Assembly (NCBI RefSeq): GCF_022829385.1
Contig: NZ_JAKSXX010000148.1
Location: 1 to 32,475, forward strand
Length of the DNA: 32,475 bases
Source: Methylobacterium sp. J-070
GTDB lineage: Bacteria; Pseudomonadota; Alphaproteobacteria; Rhizobiales; Beijerinckiaceae
Direction of reading: 5' to 3'
Shown here: piece by piece, positions 7,278 to 13,729 of the stretch
Numbering within the stretch: the stretch's first letter is position 1
Layout of the letters: each line of letters begins with the position of its first letter
The notes under the pieces: model-generated
The model's database searches: none
Seen by the model: the letters and a program-made list of their open reading frames with translations, nothing else
Told to the model about the DNA's origin: nothing
Program-made: the position numbers and the translations under genes

Positions 7278-7472
7278 TCAGTCCCCGCCGTCGCCATCCC
7301 CGCCGACGTCGCAGCCGCCGTCCGGCAGCCAGTCGGTCGGATCTACGCCACCATCCCCGGCCGCGTTGCCCGGTGGCTTGTCAGGATGCTCTGTCCGCAC
7401 TTCGGCGAACAGCTCACGCGCCAGCCGGTCCAGCTCGGCGTCGGACAGCCTCTTGTCCGATCGGATCGGCAT
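7278..7472 (-). CDS. Small acidic hypothetical protein
   Basis: The 64-residue protein has a short predicted helix (LSDAELDRLARELFAEV) and a Gly/Asp-rich tail (DVGGDGDGGD). A GTG at 7481 is an alternative start; a GGTGAGG stretch lies just ahead of the ATG at 7472, closer than ideal. No function is known. The Asp/Gly repeat tail might bind cations, but this is only compositional. Confidence 0.5.
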   Translation of the reverse strand: MPIRSDKRLSDAELDRLARELFAEVRTEHPDKPPGNAAGDGGVDPTDWLPDGGCDVGGDGDGGD

Positions 7473-7636
7473 GGGCCTCACCCCATGCGGGGCGTCGGCC
7501 GCTCGGCCCCGCCCCGATCTGCTTCACGGGGCGGCGGCGTCCGATCTCATCGGCGGTAGGCCGATCCGCAACGCGGCCCGACACCTTGGGGCCAGGGCGC
7601 GGTTACGGACGCGTGTACGGCGTCCGTATGCCGGAT

Positions 7637-8038
7637 TCAGTAGCCGTAGTACCCATAGCCGTAGGGCCGGCGGTAGTAGCCGTAGGGCCCGCCGTAGTAG
7701 CCCACCGGGGCGTAGCCGTACCCATAGGGGTAGCCGTACCCGTAATAGCCGCCAGCGAGGCCGTACCCGAGGGCAGCGCCCGTGGCCAAGCCTAGGCCCA
7801 GCCCAAGGCCACCGTAACCGTAACCGCGGCCGTAGCCATACCCGTAGCGGCCATAACCGCCGCGGAAGCCACCGTAGCCACCGCGGAAGCCAGCGCCACG
7901 GAAGCCACCACCGAAGCCGCCGCCATGGAAGCCACCGCCATGGAAGCCACCGCCACCGAAGCCGCGTGCATCAGCACCGGTCGGAACAAATGCCAGTGCG
8001 GCCAGCAGCGCTGTCGAGGCAAGCGAGAGACGTTTCAT
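7637..8038 (-). CDS. Exported glycine/tyrosine-rich protein with glycine-zipper segment
   Basis: The 133-residue protein has a clear Sec signal peptide (MKRLSLASTALLAALAFVPTGADA). The mature chain is made of GGGFHGGGF-type and YGYGY-type repeats, with one hydrophobic glycine-zipper stretch (LGLGLGLATGAALGYGLAGG). Such proteins occur in the periplasm or outer membrane of many alphaproteobacteria, without an established function. The ATG at 8038 was chosen because AGGAG lies 11 bases upstream; an ATG at 8047 would sit on top of it. The DNA is internally repetitive in 15-bp units around 7917-7960. A pair of hairpins lies upstream at 8153-8232. Confidence 0.8.
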   Translation of the reverse strand: MKRLSLASTALLAALAFVPTGADARGFGGGGFHGGGFHGGGFGGGFRGAGFRGGYGGFRGGYGRYGYGYGRGYGYGGLGLGLGLATGAALGYGLAGGYYGYGYPYGYGYAPVGYYGGPYGYYRRPYGYGYYGY

Positions 8039-8152
8039 CGGGATCATCTCCTATCTACAAGCGTGATCCGAAAACTCGCTTCTCTGCACACCGGATCCCA
8101 TTCTGGGAAGCAAAAGGCGTCGCAGATTTGTATCGGCGTGTTGCTGATAGAC

Positions 8153-8191
8153 AAAAAAGCCCGACCAAGGGGAGATGATCCTTGGTCGGGC
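8153..8191 (-). terminator. Strong rho-independent terminator (minus strand)
   Basis: Arms 8159-8170 and 8180-8191 form a perfect 12-bp GC-rich stem with a 9-base loop. On the minus strand it is followed at once by six U residues (complement of A at 8153-8158). This is a textbook terminator for transcription coming from above 8192, so the Gly-rich gene at 8038 probably has its own promoter within 8039-8152, or the hairpin is an attenuator in its leader. Confidence 0.85.
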
Positions 8192-8197
8192 GCTTCC

Positions 8198-8232
8198 GTA
8201 TCGAGCAATAGGGGGGCGGTGTTGCTCGATAC
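8198..8232 (-). other. Perfect 11-bp hairpin adjacent to the terminator
   Basis: Arms GTATCGAGCAA (8198-8208) and TTGCTCGATAC (8222-8232) pair perfectly around a G-rich 13-base loop. Six bases separate it from the terminator stem. On the minus strand the order is this hairpin, then the terminator, as in a small RNA 3' end or a leader attenuator. It begins 10 bases after the stop of the gene ending at 8243. Confidence 0.6.
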
Positions 8233-8242
8233 AGTTGCCGGG

Positions 8243-8632
8243 CTAACCGATCGAGCTTGCAAGAGTTCCACCATCCATCGCCGAGCTTTCGCCGGCCGAT
8301 CGGGCACGAGCACCGCCCGGCGCAAGGCGATCTATCTTGAGCTTCACCTGGAAACCCGCAGCGGAGCTACGGGTGCGGGCCGGGCAAAGGCTCGCCAAGC
8401 TGGCGAAGCTGCACCCGCCGAACACTTTACGGCCGAAACCGGCGTCACCACTGGCCGCTCTGAGCGTGCCGTCCAGCGCAACGCGGAGCGCGGAGATGGC
8501 ATCACGGCCGCCCCCTTGGAAAAGGTTCGCGGCACGGCCCTGGACCCGCTGCCGCACGGCCGGGTTGGGGATCTTGGTCGGGTCGATGGTGGCGAGCCAC
8601 ATCGGGTCGCGGTGCAGCGGGATGCAGGTCAT
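8243..8632 (-). CDS. Hypothetical protein upstream of the double hairpin
   Basis: The 129-residue frame begins MTCIPLHRDPMWLATIDPTK and continues PNPAVRQRVQGRAANLF. The first 40 codons have almost exclusively G or C in third position, the local sign of real coding sequence; the bias is weaker toward the C-terminus. The frame remains open upstream, so the start may be further out. An overlapping minus frame ends at 8629 with an ATGA overlap, but its own coding signal is weak. No family was recognised. The strong terminator at 8153-8191 lies just past its stop, consistent with its being a transcribed gene. Confidence 0.5.
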   Translation of the reverse strand: MTCIPLHRDPMWLATIDPTKIPNPAVRQRVQGRAANLFQGGGRDAISALRVALDGTLRAASGDAGFGRKVFGGCSFASLASLCPARTRSSAAGFQVKLKIDRLAPGGARARSAGESSAMDGGTLASSIG

Positions 8633-9212
8633 TTCCCGCGTGGGGCCACGCCGTGCGAGCACGCTGCGTCCGGCGCGGGCGTAGGCCCGGGCTCTGCCTT
8701 CACCTGCACAACCGCACGCACGTGGCTTCGCACGACCGTGCGCGACCGGATGCGCGCGGCAGCTCGATCGCTGCATCGAGACGATGCAGGCCATCCGGGC
8801 CGAGATGCGGGCTCACGCCAGGAGCTTGACGACCGAGAATTTGCCGGGCGCGTAGCTGCGCCCGACCAACCATGCAGGGGCGGCTCCATGCCGGCGCCGC
8901 GGCCCGCCGGACAACGGGAACCTACCTTCGTGTCCCCGGCCCTAAGCAGGCGGACGGCGGATAAGGCCGGGAAGGCCGCATCAACCTTGAGGGCAGCATA
9001 CAGATCCTAACCGACGATATTGGGCGAGGGAGATTATCAAACCCAATCGGTCCAGATCTGAATGACATCGATCGCGGTCGTTGGGGATAATTCTTCATCC
9101 ACAGCGTCGATCCGATGTCATGCAACTTAATGCCCCCGAACACGTTGGCGAGTATCCATTCAACAAATATTCTGAGGCGCGGTCTTCGTGAGAAGTCGCG
9201 AAACACTCGCGC

Positions 9213-9401
9213 ATGCCTTTCAGCCCTAAGGTCGTACGAAGCCGCGCCGTCACCCACATGGACAGTTCTGATCGCAGCGTCCGAGCCGCTTGGGCCGAAC
9301 GCTACGGCTTGACGGACGAACAAGTGCGCAAGGCGGTGAGGATGGTCGGTTCCCGGATCACCACCTTGACGAGCCACCTTCGTGGGCCGTCCGGATCATG
9401 A
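9213..9401 (+). CDS. DUF3606-like small protein
   Basis: The 62-residue protein contains SVRAAWAERYGLTDEQVRKA followed by VRMVG, which matches the DUF3606 pattern (sequence then WxxxFGVSEEQLRxAVxxVG) from memory. These are small helical proteins of unknown function, common in Rhizobiales. An ATG at 9258 would give a 47-residue product starting at the core; neither start has a clear ribosome binding site. Its stop overlaps the start of the receiver gene by four bases (ATGA), so translation is probably coupled. Between 8633 and 9212 no convincing gene was found. Confidence 0.6.
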   Translation: MPFSPKVVRSRAVTHMDSSDRSVRAAWAERYGLTDEQVRKAVRMVGSRITTLTSHLRGPSGS

Positions 9402-9820
9402 TGGCCGACACCGCGCTAAGCCAGCGGGTGCCCTCGGCTTCGCACCGACTCGGCGTCCTGATTGTCGATGACGATGCCGTGCAGCTGATGGACATGGCCC
9501 AAACGCTGGCCGATGCCGGCATGGCCGTGTTCGAAGCGTCCAGCGCCGGCGAGGCGCTCGGCGTGCTCAAGGTTCGCACAGACGTGCGCGTCATGATTAG
9601 CGACGTCGATATGCGCCGCGGCGATCTCAATGGCTATGAGCTTGCCAAGGCGGTCTCGGTTCGGTGGCCCGAAATTGGCCTGCTGATCGTGTCTGGTCAG
9701 AGCCGGCCCAAGGCTCTCGATCTACCAGAAGGCGCGCGCTTCATGAACAAGCCGTGCGCGCCGAGCGCGCTCATCGGAAATGTCTTTGCCTTCGCGTCAC
9801 AGCAGAACGGCGGCATTTAG
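9398..9820 (+). CDS. Stand-alone response-regulator receiver domain protein
   Basis: The 140-residue CheY-like protein consists of one REC domain: acidic pocket D24-D26, phospho-acceptor D69 (VMISDVDM), the conserved Ser at 99 (LLIVSGQS) and K118 (FMNKPC). No output domain follows, so it should act by phosphorylation-dependent protein binding. The MMAD start at 9398 overlaps the stop of the DUF3606-like gene as ATGATG. Related single-domain regulators are numerous in methylobacteria. No histidine kinase is present in the window, so its partner is encoded elsewhere. Confidence 0.85.
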   Translation: MMADTALSQRVPSASHRLGVLIVDDDAVQLMDMAQTLADAGMAVFEASSAGEALGVLKVRTDVRVMISDVDMRRGDLNGYELAKAVSVRWPEIGLLIVSGQSRPKALDLPEGARFMNKPCAPSALIGNVFAFASQQNGGI

Positions 9821-9823
9821 GTC

Positions 9824-10027
9824 CTACTGCCCGCTGCCGCCGCTGGTCTGCGGCACCGGCGCGGTCGGTGCGGCGGCATCGCCGCCAGGGCTCGGGCTGG
9901 CCTGTGTGGCTGGCGTCCGCGTCGAGCCAGGCGCGGTCCCAAGGTCGGGCCCCGCGTTTTCCCAGTGGACGAAGGCGACCCCCGCGAGGATCAGGGCGAG
10001 TGCGATCGGGAAGAGCCAGCGTGCCAT
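9824..10027 (-). CDS. Small single-pass membrane protein
   Basis: The 67-residue protein has one N-terminal hydrophobic helix (WLFPIALALILAGVAFVHW), then a Pro/Thr/Ser/Gly-rich tail, probably on the periplasmic side. The stop codon is only three bases from that of the convergent receiver gene. Similar tiny proteins are frequent in methylobacteria; function unknown. Confidence 0.6.
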   Translation of the reverse strand: MARWLFPIALALILAGVAFVHWENAGPDLGTAPGSTRTPATQASPSPGGDAAAPTAPVPQTSGGSGQ

Positions 10028-10034
10028 GCGCCAA

Positions 10035-10059
10035 GAACCGAGGCCTCAAGCCTCGGTTC
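10035..10059 (-). terminator. Perfect 10-bp hairpin, probable terminator
   Basis: GAACCGAGGC (10035-10044) and GCCTCGGTTC (10050-10059) pair perfectly around the loop CTCAA. It lies at the 3' end of the minus-strand gene 10046-10342 and just upstream of the gene starting at 10027. No U-run follows, so it may act as a weak terminator or a 3' stabilising structure. Confidence 0.5.
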
Positions 10060-10342
10060 CTACAGGCCGCCTATCGGGCAGGCGCCGTGGTGTTGGCGCC
10101 CATGCCGACGCTCGGCGCGAGGTACCGGTGCCCGGAACGGTGCCGGCGCCAACTGCACCCGTCGTCGAACCGGTGGTCGAGCCGGTGGTCCGCTCGTTCA
10201 TCTTCTCGCCAGAGCTCTTCACGGAGCCGGGATTATTCATGTTGCCCTCAGTGCGACCGCCGCCGGCTGCCGTTTGGGCGTAGGCGGTGCCGGTCGGAGC
10301 AACAGCAAGAGCGGCCACAAGGCCGTAAATCTTAATGCGCAT
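10046..10342 (-). CDS. Small exported Ser/Thr/Gly-rich protein, C-terminus probably frameshifted
   Basis: The 98-residue product has a signal peptide (MRIKIYGLVAALAVAPTGTA-YA) cleaved near AYA-QT and a low-complexity mature part with TGSTTGSTTG repeats. The ATG at 10342 has GAGGAAA about nine bases upstream. After GTVPGTGT the current frame turns Arg/Pro-rich and ends inside the hairpin at 10035-10059. The frame shifted by one base instead reads LAPSVGMGANTTAPAR and stops at 10071-10073, just before the hairpin. This suggests a one-base indel near 10110-10125. Function unknown. Confidence 0.6.
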   Translation of the reverse strand: MRIKIYGLVAALAVAPTGTAYAQTAAGGGRTEGNMNNPGSVKSSGEKMNERTTGSTTGSTTGAVGAGTVPGTGTSRRASAWAPTPRRLPDRRPVGTEA

Positions 10343-10422
10343 AGGCGTTTCCTCAATCAATCCATGTTGGGGCTCGTAAATAAACGCCGGCATTCTTATA
10401 TTCCTTCATTGGAGACTTCCTG

Positions 10423-10896
10423 ATGGCCACCACAGACATTGAAAACAGCCCGTGGATTGTCACAGCCATCATCCGACCGCCGGATCCGAATGCGCCGCCG
10501 ATGGAGCGGCCGCTCAGCTCAAGGACGATCGCCCGCCTGCGGGAGAGGGCGGAGGCGGAGGCTAGAAACACCGCGGCCGCTCGTGTCCTCGCCGCCCAGG
10601 TCCAGCGGGGCTTGCGGCCGCCCCCGGGCCGATTGTTCGCCACGGACGCGGCCGGGCTGGTGTTGTGCGGACCAAATGGCGGGATGGGTACCACTGAGCG
10701 GATGGTGCGGACCTTGGCCCCGCTGGCTGCCCGCGGCAGGCACGCAGCGGCAGCGCTAGTGGCCGCTGGCGGGTGGCGGGACGAGGAGGCCCTATGGGAG
10801 GCCCTGGCCGGCATTGGGCCGAAACTGGCGGTCCTGGGCCTGCGGATCTGCAGGCGCAAGGCCGGCCTGCGGATCGCGAAGTTCAAGGCGGTGTGA
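10423..10896 (+). CDS. Hypothetical protein, Ala/Arg-rich
   Basis: The 157-residue soluble protein begins MATTDIENSPWIVTAIIRPP. It has a central helical part rich in Ala, Arg and Glu (TIARLRERAEAEARNTAAAR) and a basic C-terminus (RICRRKAGLRIAKFKAV). A GGAG lies about nine bases before the ATG. It is divergent from the exported protein at 10342, with 80 bp between them. No domain was recognised; the basic tail could contact nucleic acid, but nothing more supports that. Confidence 0.6.
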   Translation: MATTDIENSPWIVTAIIRPPDPNAPPMERPLSSRTIARLRERAEAEARNTAAARVLAAQVQRGLRPPPGRLFATDAAGLVLCGPNGGMGTTERMVRTLAPLAARGRHAAAALVAAGGWRDEEALWEALAGIGPKLAVLGLRICRRKAGLRIAKFKAV

Positions 10897-10927
10897 GGCC
10901 GGACCGTTGATGGGCAGGCCGTCTGCC

Positions 10928-11089
10928 TCAGCCGAACGTACCCACCGCTGGCAGGTCACGATCTGCTATCGGGGGGCGCTTGGTGATCTGCACCCGCGGC
11001 AGCCGCGCCATCGCCTCCGTGTAGCCGGGTGCAACGGCCTCAGGTACGAGCAGAACGCGCGCCGCGGCGCGGTCTTTCAGGGTGGACAT
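10928..11089 (-). CDS. Small hypothetical protein
   Basis: The 53-residue frame reads MSTLKDRAAARVLLVPEAVA, then TEAMARLPRVQITKR, with AAGGAG about ten bases before the ATG at 11089. It directly follows the HTH pseudogene on the same strand. No family was recognised. Confidence 0.4.
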   Translation of the reverse strand: MSTLKDRAAARVLLVPEAVAPGYTEAMARLPRVQITKRPPIADRDLPAVGTFG

Positions 11090-11189
11090 GGGCGAGTGGC
11101 TCCTTCTGGCACCGGGCTGAACTCGGTGTGCGCTGCAGAAGATATGGGGTGCGCCGCAGCATATAGCGACCCGTGAACACGGGCCCGGT

Positions 11190-11665
11190 CGCGTTCGCGA
11201 CAAGCCCCGCGCCCGCAGCCACGTTCTCGATCGACAAGCGGCAGTCCTTCCGGCGGGCTACCTCGGCCGCCACCAGGGCGAGCACCGACTGTTCGGCCAG
11301 CGTGAACCGGGCGGCCAGACCGGGCGGCCAGACCGGGCGGTAAGCGGCCAGAGGCTGCCAACCGGCGGCGGTGCTCCATCGAGGCGTCCGCGGGCTGGCC
11401 GGGAGCCGACGCCGGGCCTGCCTGGGCGATCCTGCGGTGAAGGCGTCAAGCCAGCGGCGGCTGTTGCCGTTGGGTTCGGGCTCTGTCCGGAATTCTGTCC
11501 AGCATCAGACGAGCGGCGACCGTCAATCAACACGGACAGCGCCTCGGCCTCGACCTCCGTGATCCTTCCTTCTCCGAAGGCCTTCCACAACGCAGCCGTG
11601 ACAGCCGGCAGCGCCGCGCGCGGGTCCGCTTCCGCCCGTCGGCGGATCTCGTCGGCGTAAGTCAT
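11190..11665 (-). pseudogene. Helix-turn-helix gene, N-terminal half with two frameshifts
   Basis: From the ATG at 11665 the frame reads MTYADEIRRRAEADPRAAL, then LPAVTAALWKAFGEGRIT. It continues after a one-base shift near 11396-11402 as ASMEHRRRLAASGRLPPGLA, and after a 13-bp tandem duplication (11307-11340) as FTLAEQSVLALVAAEVARR and CRLSIENVAAGAG. Removing one 13-bp unit restores GRLPPGLAARFTLAEQ exactly. The family (recognised from memory as a common Methylobacteriaceae HTH protein) should continue with the recognition helix and a tail ending EWLAWLR. That tail is absent here, but a fragment of it lies at 1055-1225. Not functional as it stands. Confidence 0.7.
11307..11340. repeat. 13-bp tandem duplication inside the HTH pseudogene
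   Basis: The unit CCGGGCGGCCAGA occurs at 11307-11319 and 11320-11332, followed by a partial copy to 11340. Its length is not a multiple of three, so the extra unit shifts the frame of the overlapping gene. It looks like a replication-slippage event. Confidence 0.85.
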
Positions 11666-11802
11666 CGATCCCGGTCCCTCACGGGCCGCGGCTTGGGTCC
11701 AGGCAAGCCTTTCCAAGTCAACGTGAGTGCGCTCGACCCAACCTGACATCTAGGATCCGGTCGGCGTAAGCTTTCCAGCAGCACGCAACCTCGGATCAGG
11801 CC

Positions 11803-12873
11803 ATGAGCGCCGCCCTTCACCGCACTGAAATTTTCTGCTCTCGGTTCGGACTGCAGGTGCCGATCCTATTGGCGCCGATGGCAGGCGCCTGCCCGCCAGC
11901 ACTCTCTGTAGCCGTGGCAAAGGCCGGCGGCCTCGGCGCCTGCGGCGCCCTCCTGATGGGGCCGGACGAGATCCTGGCTTGGGCCGGCGCAGTCCGCGCC
12001 GGCTCGAACGGTGCGTTCCAGATCAACACGTGGATCCCCGATCCCGCGCCGGCCCGCGATCCAGCCCACGAGGCACAGGTGCGCGACTTCTTGGGACGAT
12101 GGGGCCCTGAGGTCCCCCCTGAAGCTGCGGATGTCGTGCCACCCGCCTTTGATGCGCAGTGCCGGGCGATCTTGGAGGCGGGACCACCCATCGTCTCTTC
12201 GATCATGGGGCTCTATCCGGCACCGTTCGTCGCCGAGTTGAAGCAACACGGCATCGCGTGGTTTGCGACCGTGACGACGGTTTCCGAGGCACGGGCGGCA
12301 GAACGCGCGGGGGCTGATGCGGTCGTCGCTCAAGGTTCGGAGGCAGGCGGGCACCGCGGTAGTTTCGATGCCGGTGACGCCGAGCGTCAGCAGGTTGGAT
12401 TGTTCGCCCTCCTGCCCGCGGTAGCGGATGCTGTCTCGGTCCCGGTCATTGCTGCAGGCGGCGTCGCTGACGCGCGCGGCGTCGCGGCAGCCCTGATCCT
12501 GGGCGCGAGCGGAGTGCAGATCGGCACTGGCTTCCTTCGCTGTCCGGAAGCTGGCATTCACCCGGCCTGGGCCGACGCCATTGCGCTCGCCGCTCCAGAG
12601 GATACCGCCGTGACCCGCGCCTTCAGCGGCCGGACGGGCCGGAGCCTCGCGAACGGCTACGTAAGGGCTGCGGCCGCGGCCGATGCCCCGGCTCCTGCGC
12701 CCTATCCGGTTCAGCGTGCACTGACCGCCGCCATGCGTGCTACGGCGCAAACAGCGGGCGATGTACAGCGCATGCAAGCCTGGGCAGGCCAGTCAGCCCG
12801 TCTCGCATCCGCCGACCCAGCGGGGGCGGTCGTGCGACGCTGCTGGGAGGGCGCGAAGGCGCTGCTGTCGTGA
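11803..12873 (+). CDS. Nitronate monooxygenase (2-nitropropane dioxygenase family)
   Basis: The 356-residue FMN-dependent TIM-barrel enzyme would oxidise alkyl nitronates such as propionate-3-nitronate to carbonyl compounds and nitrite in the cytoplasm. Visible features are the N-terminal APMAGACPPALSVAVAKAGG strand, the QGSEAGGHRG loop with the family histidine, and the phosphate-binding AAGGVADARGVAAALILGAS followed by GVQIGTGFL. Length and motifs fit class I enzymes. Only a weak ribosome binding site (TCAGG) precedes the ATG at 11803. Released nitrite could feed NirBD, encoded 7.4 kb downstream. The family is firm; the natural substrate is inferred. Confidence 0.88.
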   Translation: MSAALHRTEIFCSRFGLQVPILLAPMAGACPPALSVAVAKAGGLGACGALLMGPDEILAWAGAVRAGSNGAFQINTWIPDPAPARDPAHEAQVRDFLGRWGPEVPPEAADVVPPAFDAQCRAILEAGPPIVSSIMGLYPAPFVAELKQHGIAWFATVTTVSEARAAERAGADAVVAQGSEAGGHRGSFDAGDAERQQVGLFALLPAVADAVSVPVIAAGGVADARGVAAALILGASGVQIGTGFLRCPEAGIHPAWADAIALAAPEDTAVTRAFSGRTGRSLANGYVRAAAAADAPAPAPYPVQRALTAAMRATAQTAGDVQRMQAWAGQSARLASADPAGAVVRRCWEGAKALLS

Positions 12874-12879
12874 GGCGCC

Positions 12880-12975
12880 CGCTCTGTCGCAAGGTACGCC
12901 ACCCGGGGCAGCCCATGTCGGCCGGGCGGCACGGTGACGTCGACGTTGCGGCGATCGGCCGGCAGGAACCGGCTG
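12880..12975 (-). pseudogene. Unknown coding-like remnant (VDVTVPPGRHG fragment)
   Basis: The minus frame reads FLPADRRNVDVTVPPGRHG, then LPRVAYLATERAPH, with strong G/C third positions but no start or neighbouring gene. The nucleotide core at 12913-12945 closely resembles 1267-1299 (VDLTVSPGRHG) in the same orientation. It may be a fragment of a lost multicopy gene. Confidence 0.3.
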
Positions 12976-13018
12976 AGGCTCGATCGGTTTTGGCAACCGA
13001 CCATATCGGAGCGATAGC

Positions 13019-13555
13019 ATGGCGACCAAAAGCACCCCGCGGCCCCATCACACCCGCAACGACACCGACTCAAACGCGAAAAGGGTGTCGATCGAAGCGT
13101 TGAACGCCCGGCTGGCCGACGGTATCGACCTTGCCCTGGCGATCAAGCAGGCTCACTGGAACCTCAAGGGCCCGTCGTTCATCGGCATCCACCTGATGCT
13201 CGATGGCTTTCGCGATGAACTGAGCGACCTCAACGATAAGGTCGCCGAGCGCGCGGTGCAGCTCGGTGCTACCGCGCTCGGCTCGACGCAGGTTGTGGCG
13301 AAGAGCACGAAGCTTCCGCCTTATCCAACAGGCATCTACGCGATCGCCGATCATCTCGCCGCGCTGATCGACAGCTATGCGGCCTACGCCAACGCGGTGC
13401 GCGAGAACATCGACCAGACCGACGAGGCGGGTGATCCTGACACGGCCGACCTGTTCACGGAGGTCTCGCGGGCGGTCGACAAGCACCTGTGGTTTCTCGA
13501 AGCGCACGTTCAGGAGCCGACAGGCGAGATGCGTGACGGGAACAAGGCCGTCTGA
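13019..13555 (+). CDS. dps: Dps, DNA-binding ferritin-like protein
   Basis: The 178-residue protein is a Dps mini-ferritin that oxidises and stores iron with H2O2 and coats DNA in stressed or stationary cells. All inter-subunit ferroxidase ligands are present with correct spacing: H46, H58, D62, D73 and E77 (AHWNLKGPSFIGIHLMLDGF region). A Lys/Arg/His-containing N-terminal tail of about 20 residues could bind DNA. GGAG lies seven bases before the ATG at 13019. It stands alone between unrelated genes. No OxyR or Fur site was assigned. Confidence 0.95.
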   Translation: MATKSTPRPHHTRNDTDSNAKRVSIEALNARLADGIDLALAIKQAHWNLKGPSFIGIHLMLDGFRDELSDLNDKVAERAVQLGATALGSTQVVAKSTKLPPYPTGIYAIADHLAALIDSYAAYANAVRENIDQTDEAGDPDTADLFTEVSRAVDKHLWFLEAHVQEPTGEMRDGNKAV

Positions 13556-13582
13556 AGGGGTCTGTCGGCTTTCTCTCTGCCC

Positions 13583-13621
13583 ATGGCCAAGCGTGCACGA
13601 CAACTCCCGCAGGAGCGGGGT
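13583..13621 (+). pseudogene. 5' remnant of the MAKRIKLLPQERG-type gene
   Basis: The first 13 codons read MAKRARQLPQERG, closely matching MAKRIKLLPQERG of the gene at 1959 in both protein and nucleotides (ATGGCCAAGCG, CCGCAGGAGCGGGG). Beyond them similarity stops. The long open frame that follows is antisense of the metallophosphoesterase gene, so only the opening of the gene survives. Confidence 0.5.
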
Positions 13622-13729
13622 TTGCCTGCCGATGTCCGAACACGGAGAGGTCAACGGTGCCTCACGCTCCGTCCGATCGCTGCCGTTCGTCGGATCCCCG
13701 TCAGGCGGAGCTCAAGAGTCAACTTCGGG

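Noticed and set aside
7637..7975. Regular short repeats that could suggest a repeat array or CRISPR
   Set aside because: They are codon-level repeats of a Gly/Tyr-rich protein, without constant-length repeats and unique spacers.
9824..10342. Possible toxin-antitoxin or phage-lysis pair of tiny membrane proteins
   Set aside because: The proteins have simple signal or TM segments and low-complexity tails, with no toxin motif or antitoxin DNA-binding domain.
11190..11665. Possible plasmid replication initiator
   Set aside because: The HTH family is not a known Rep family, and the gene is broken by two frameshifts and lacks its C-terminus.
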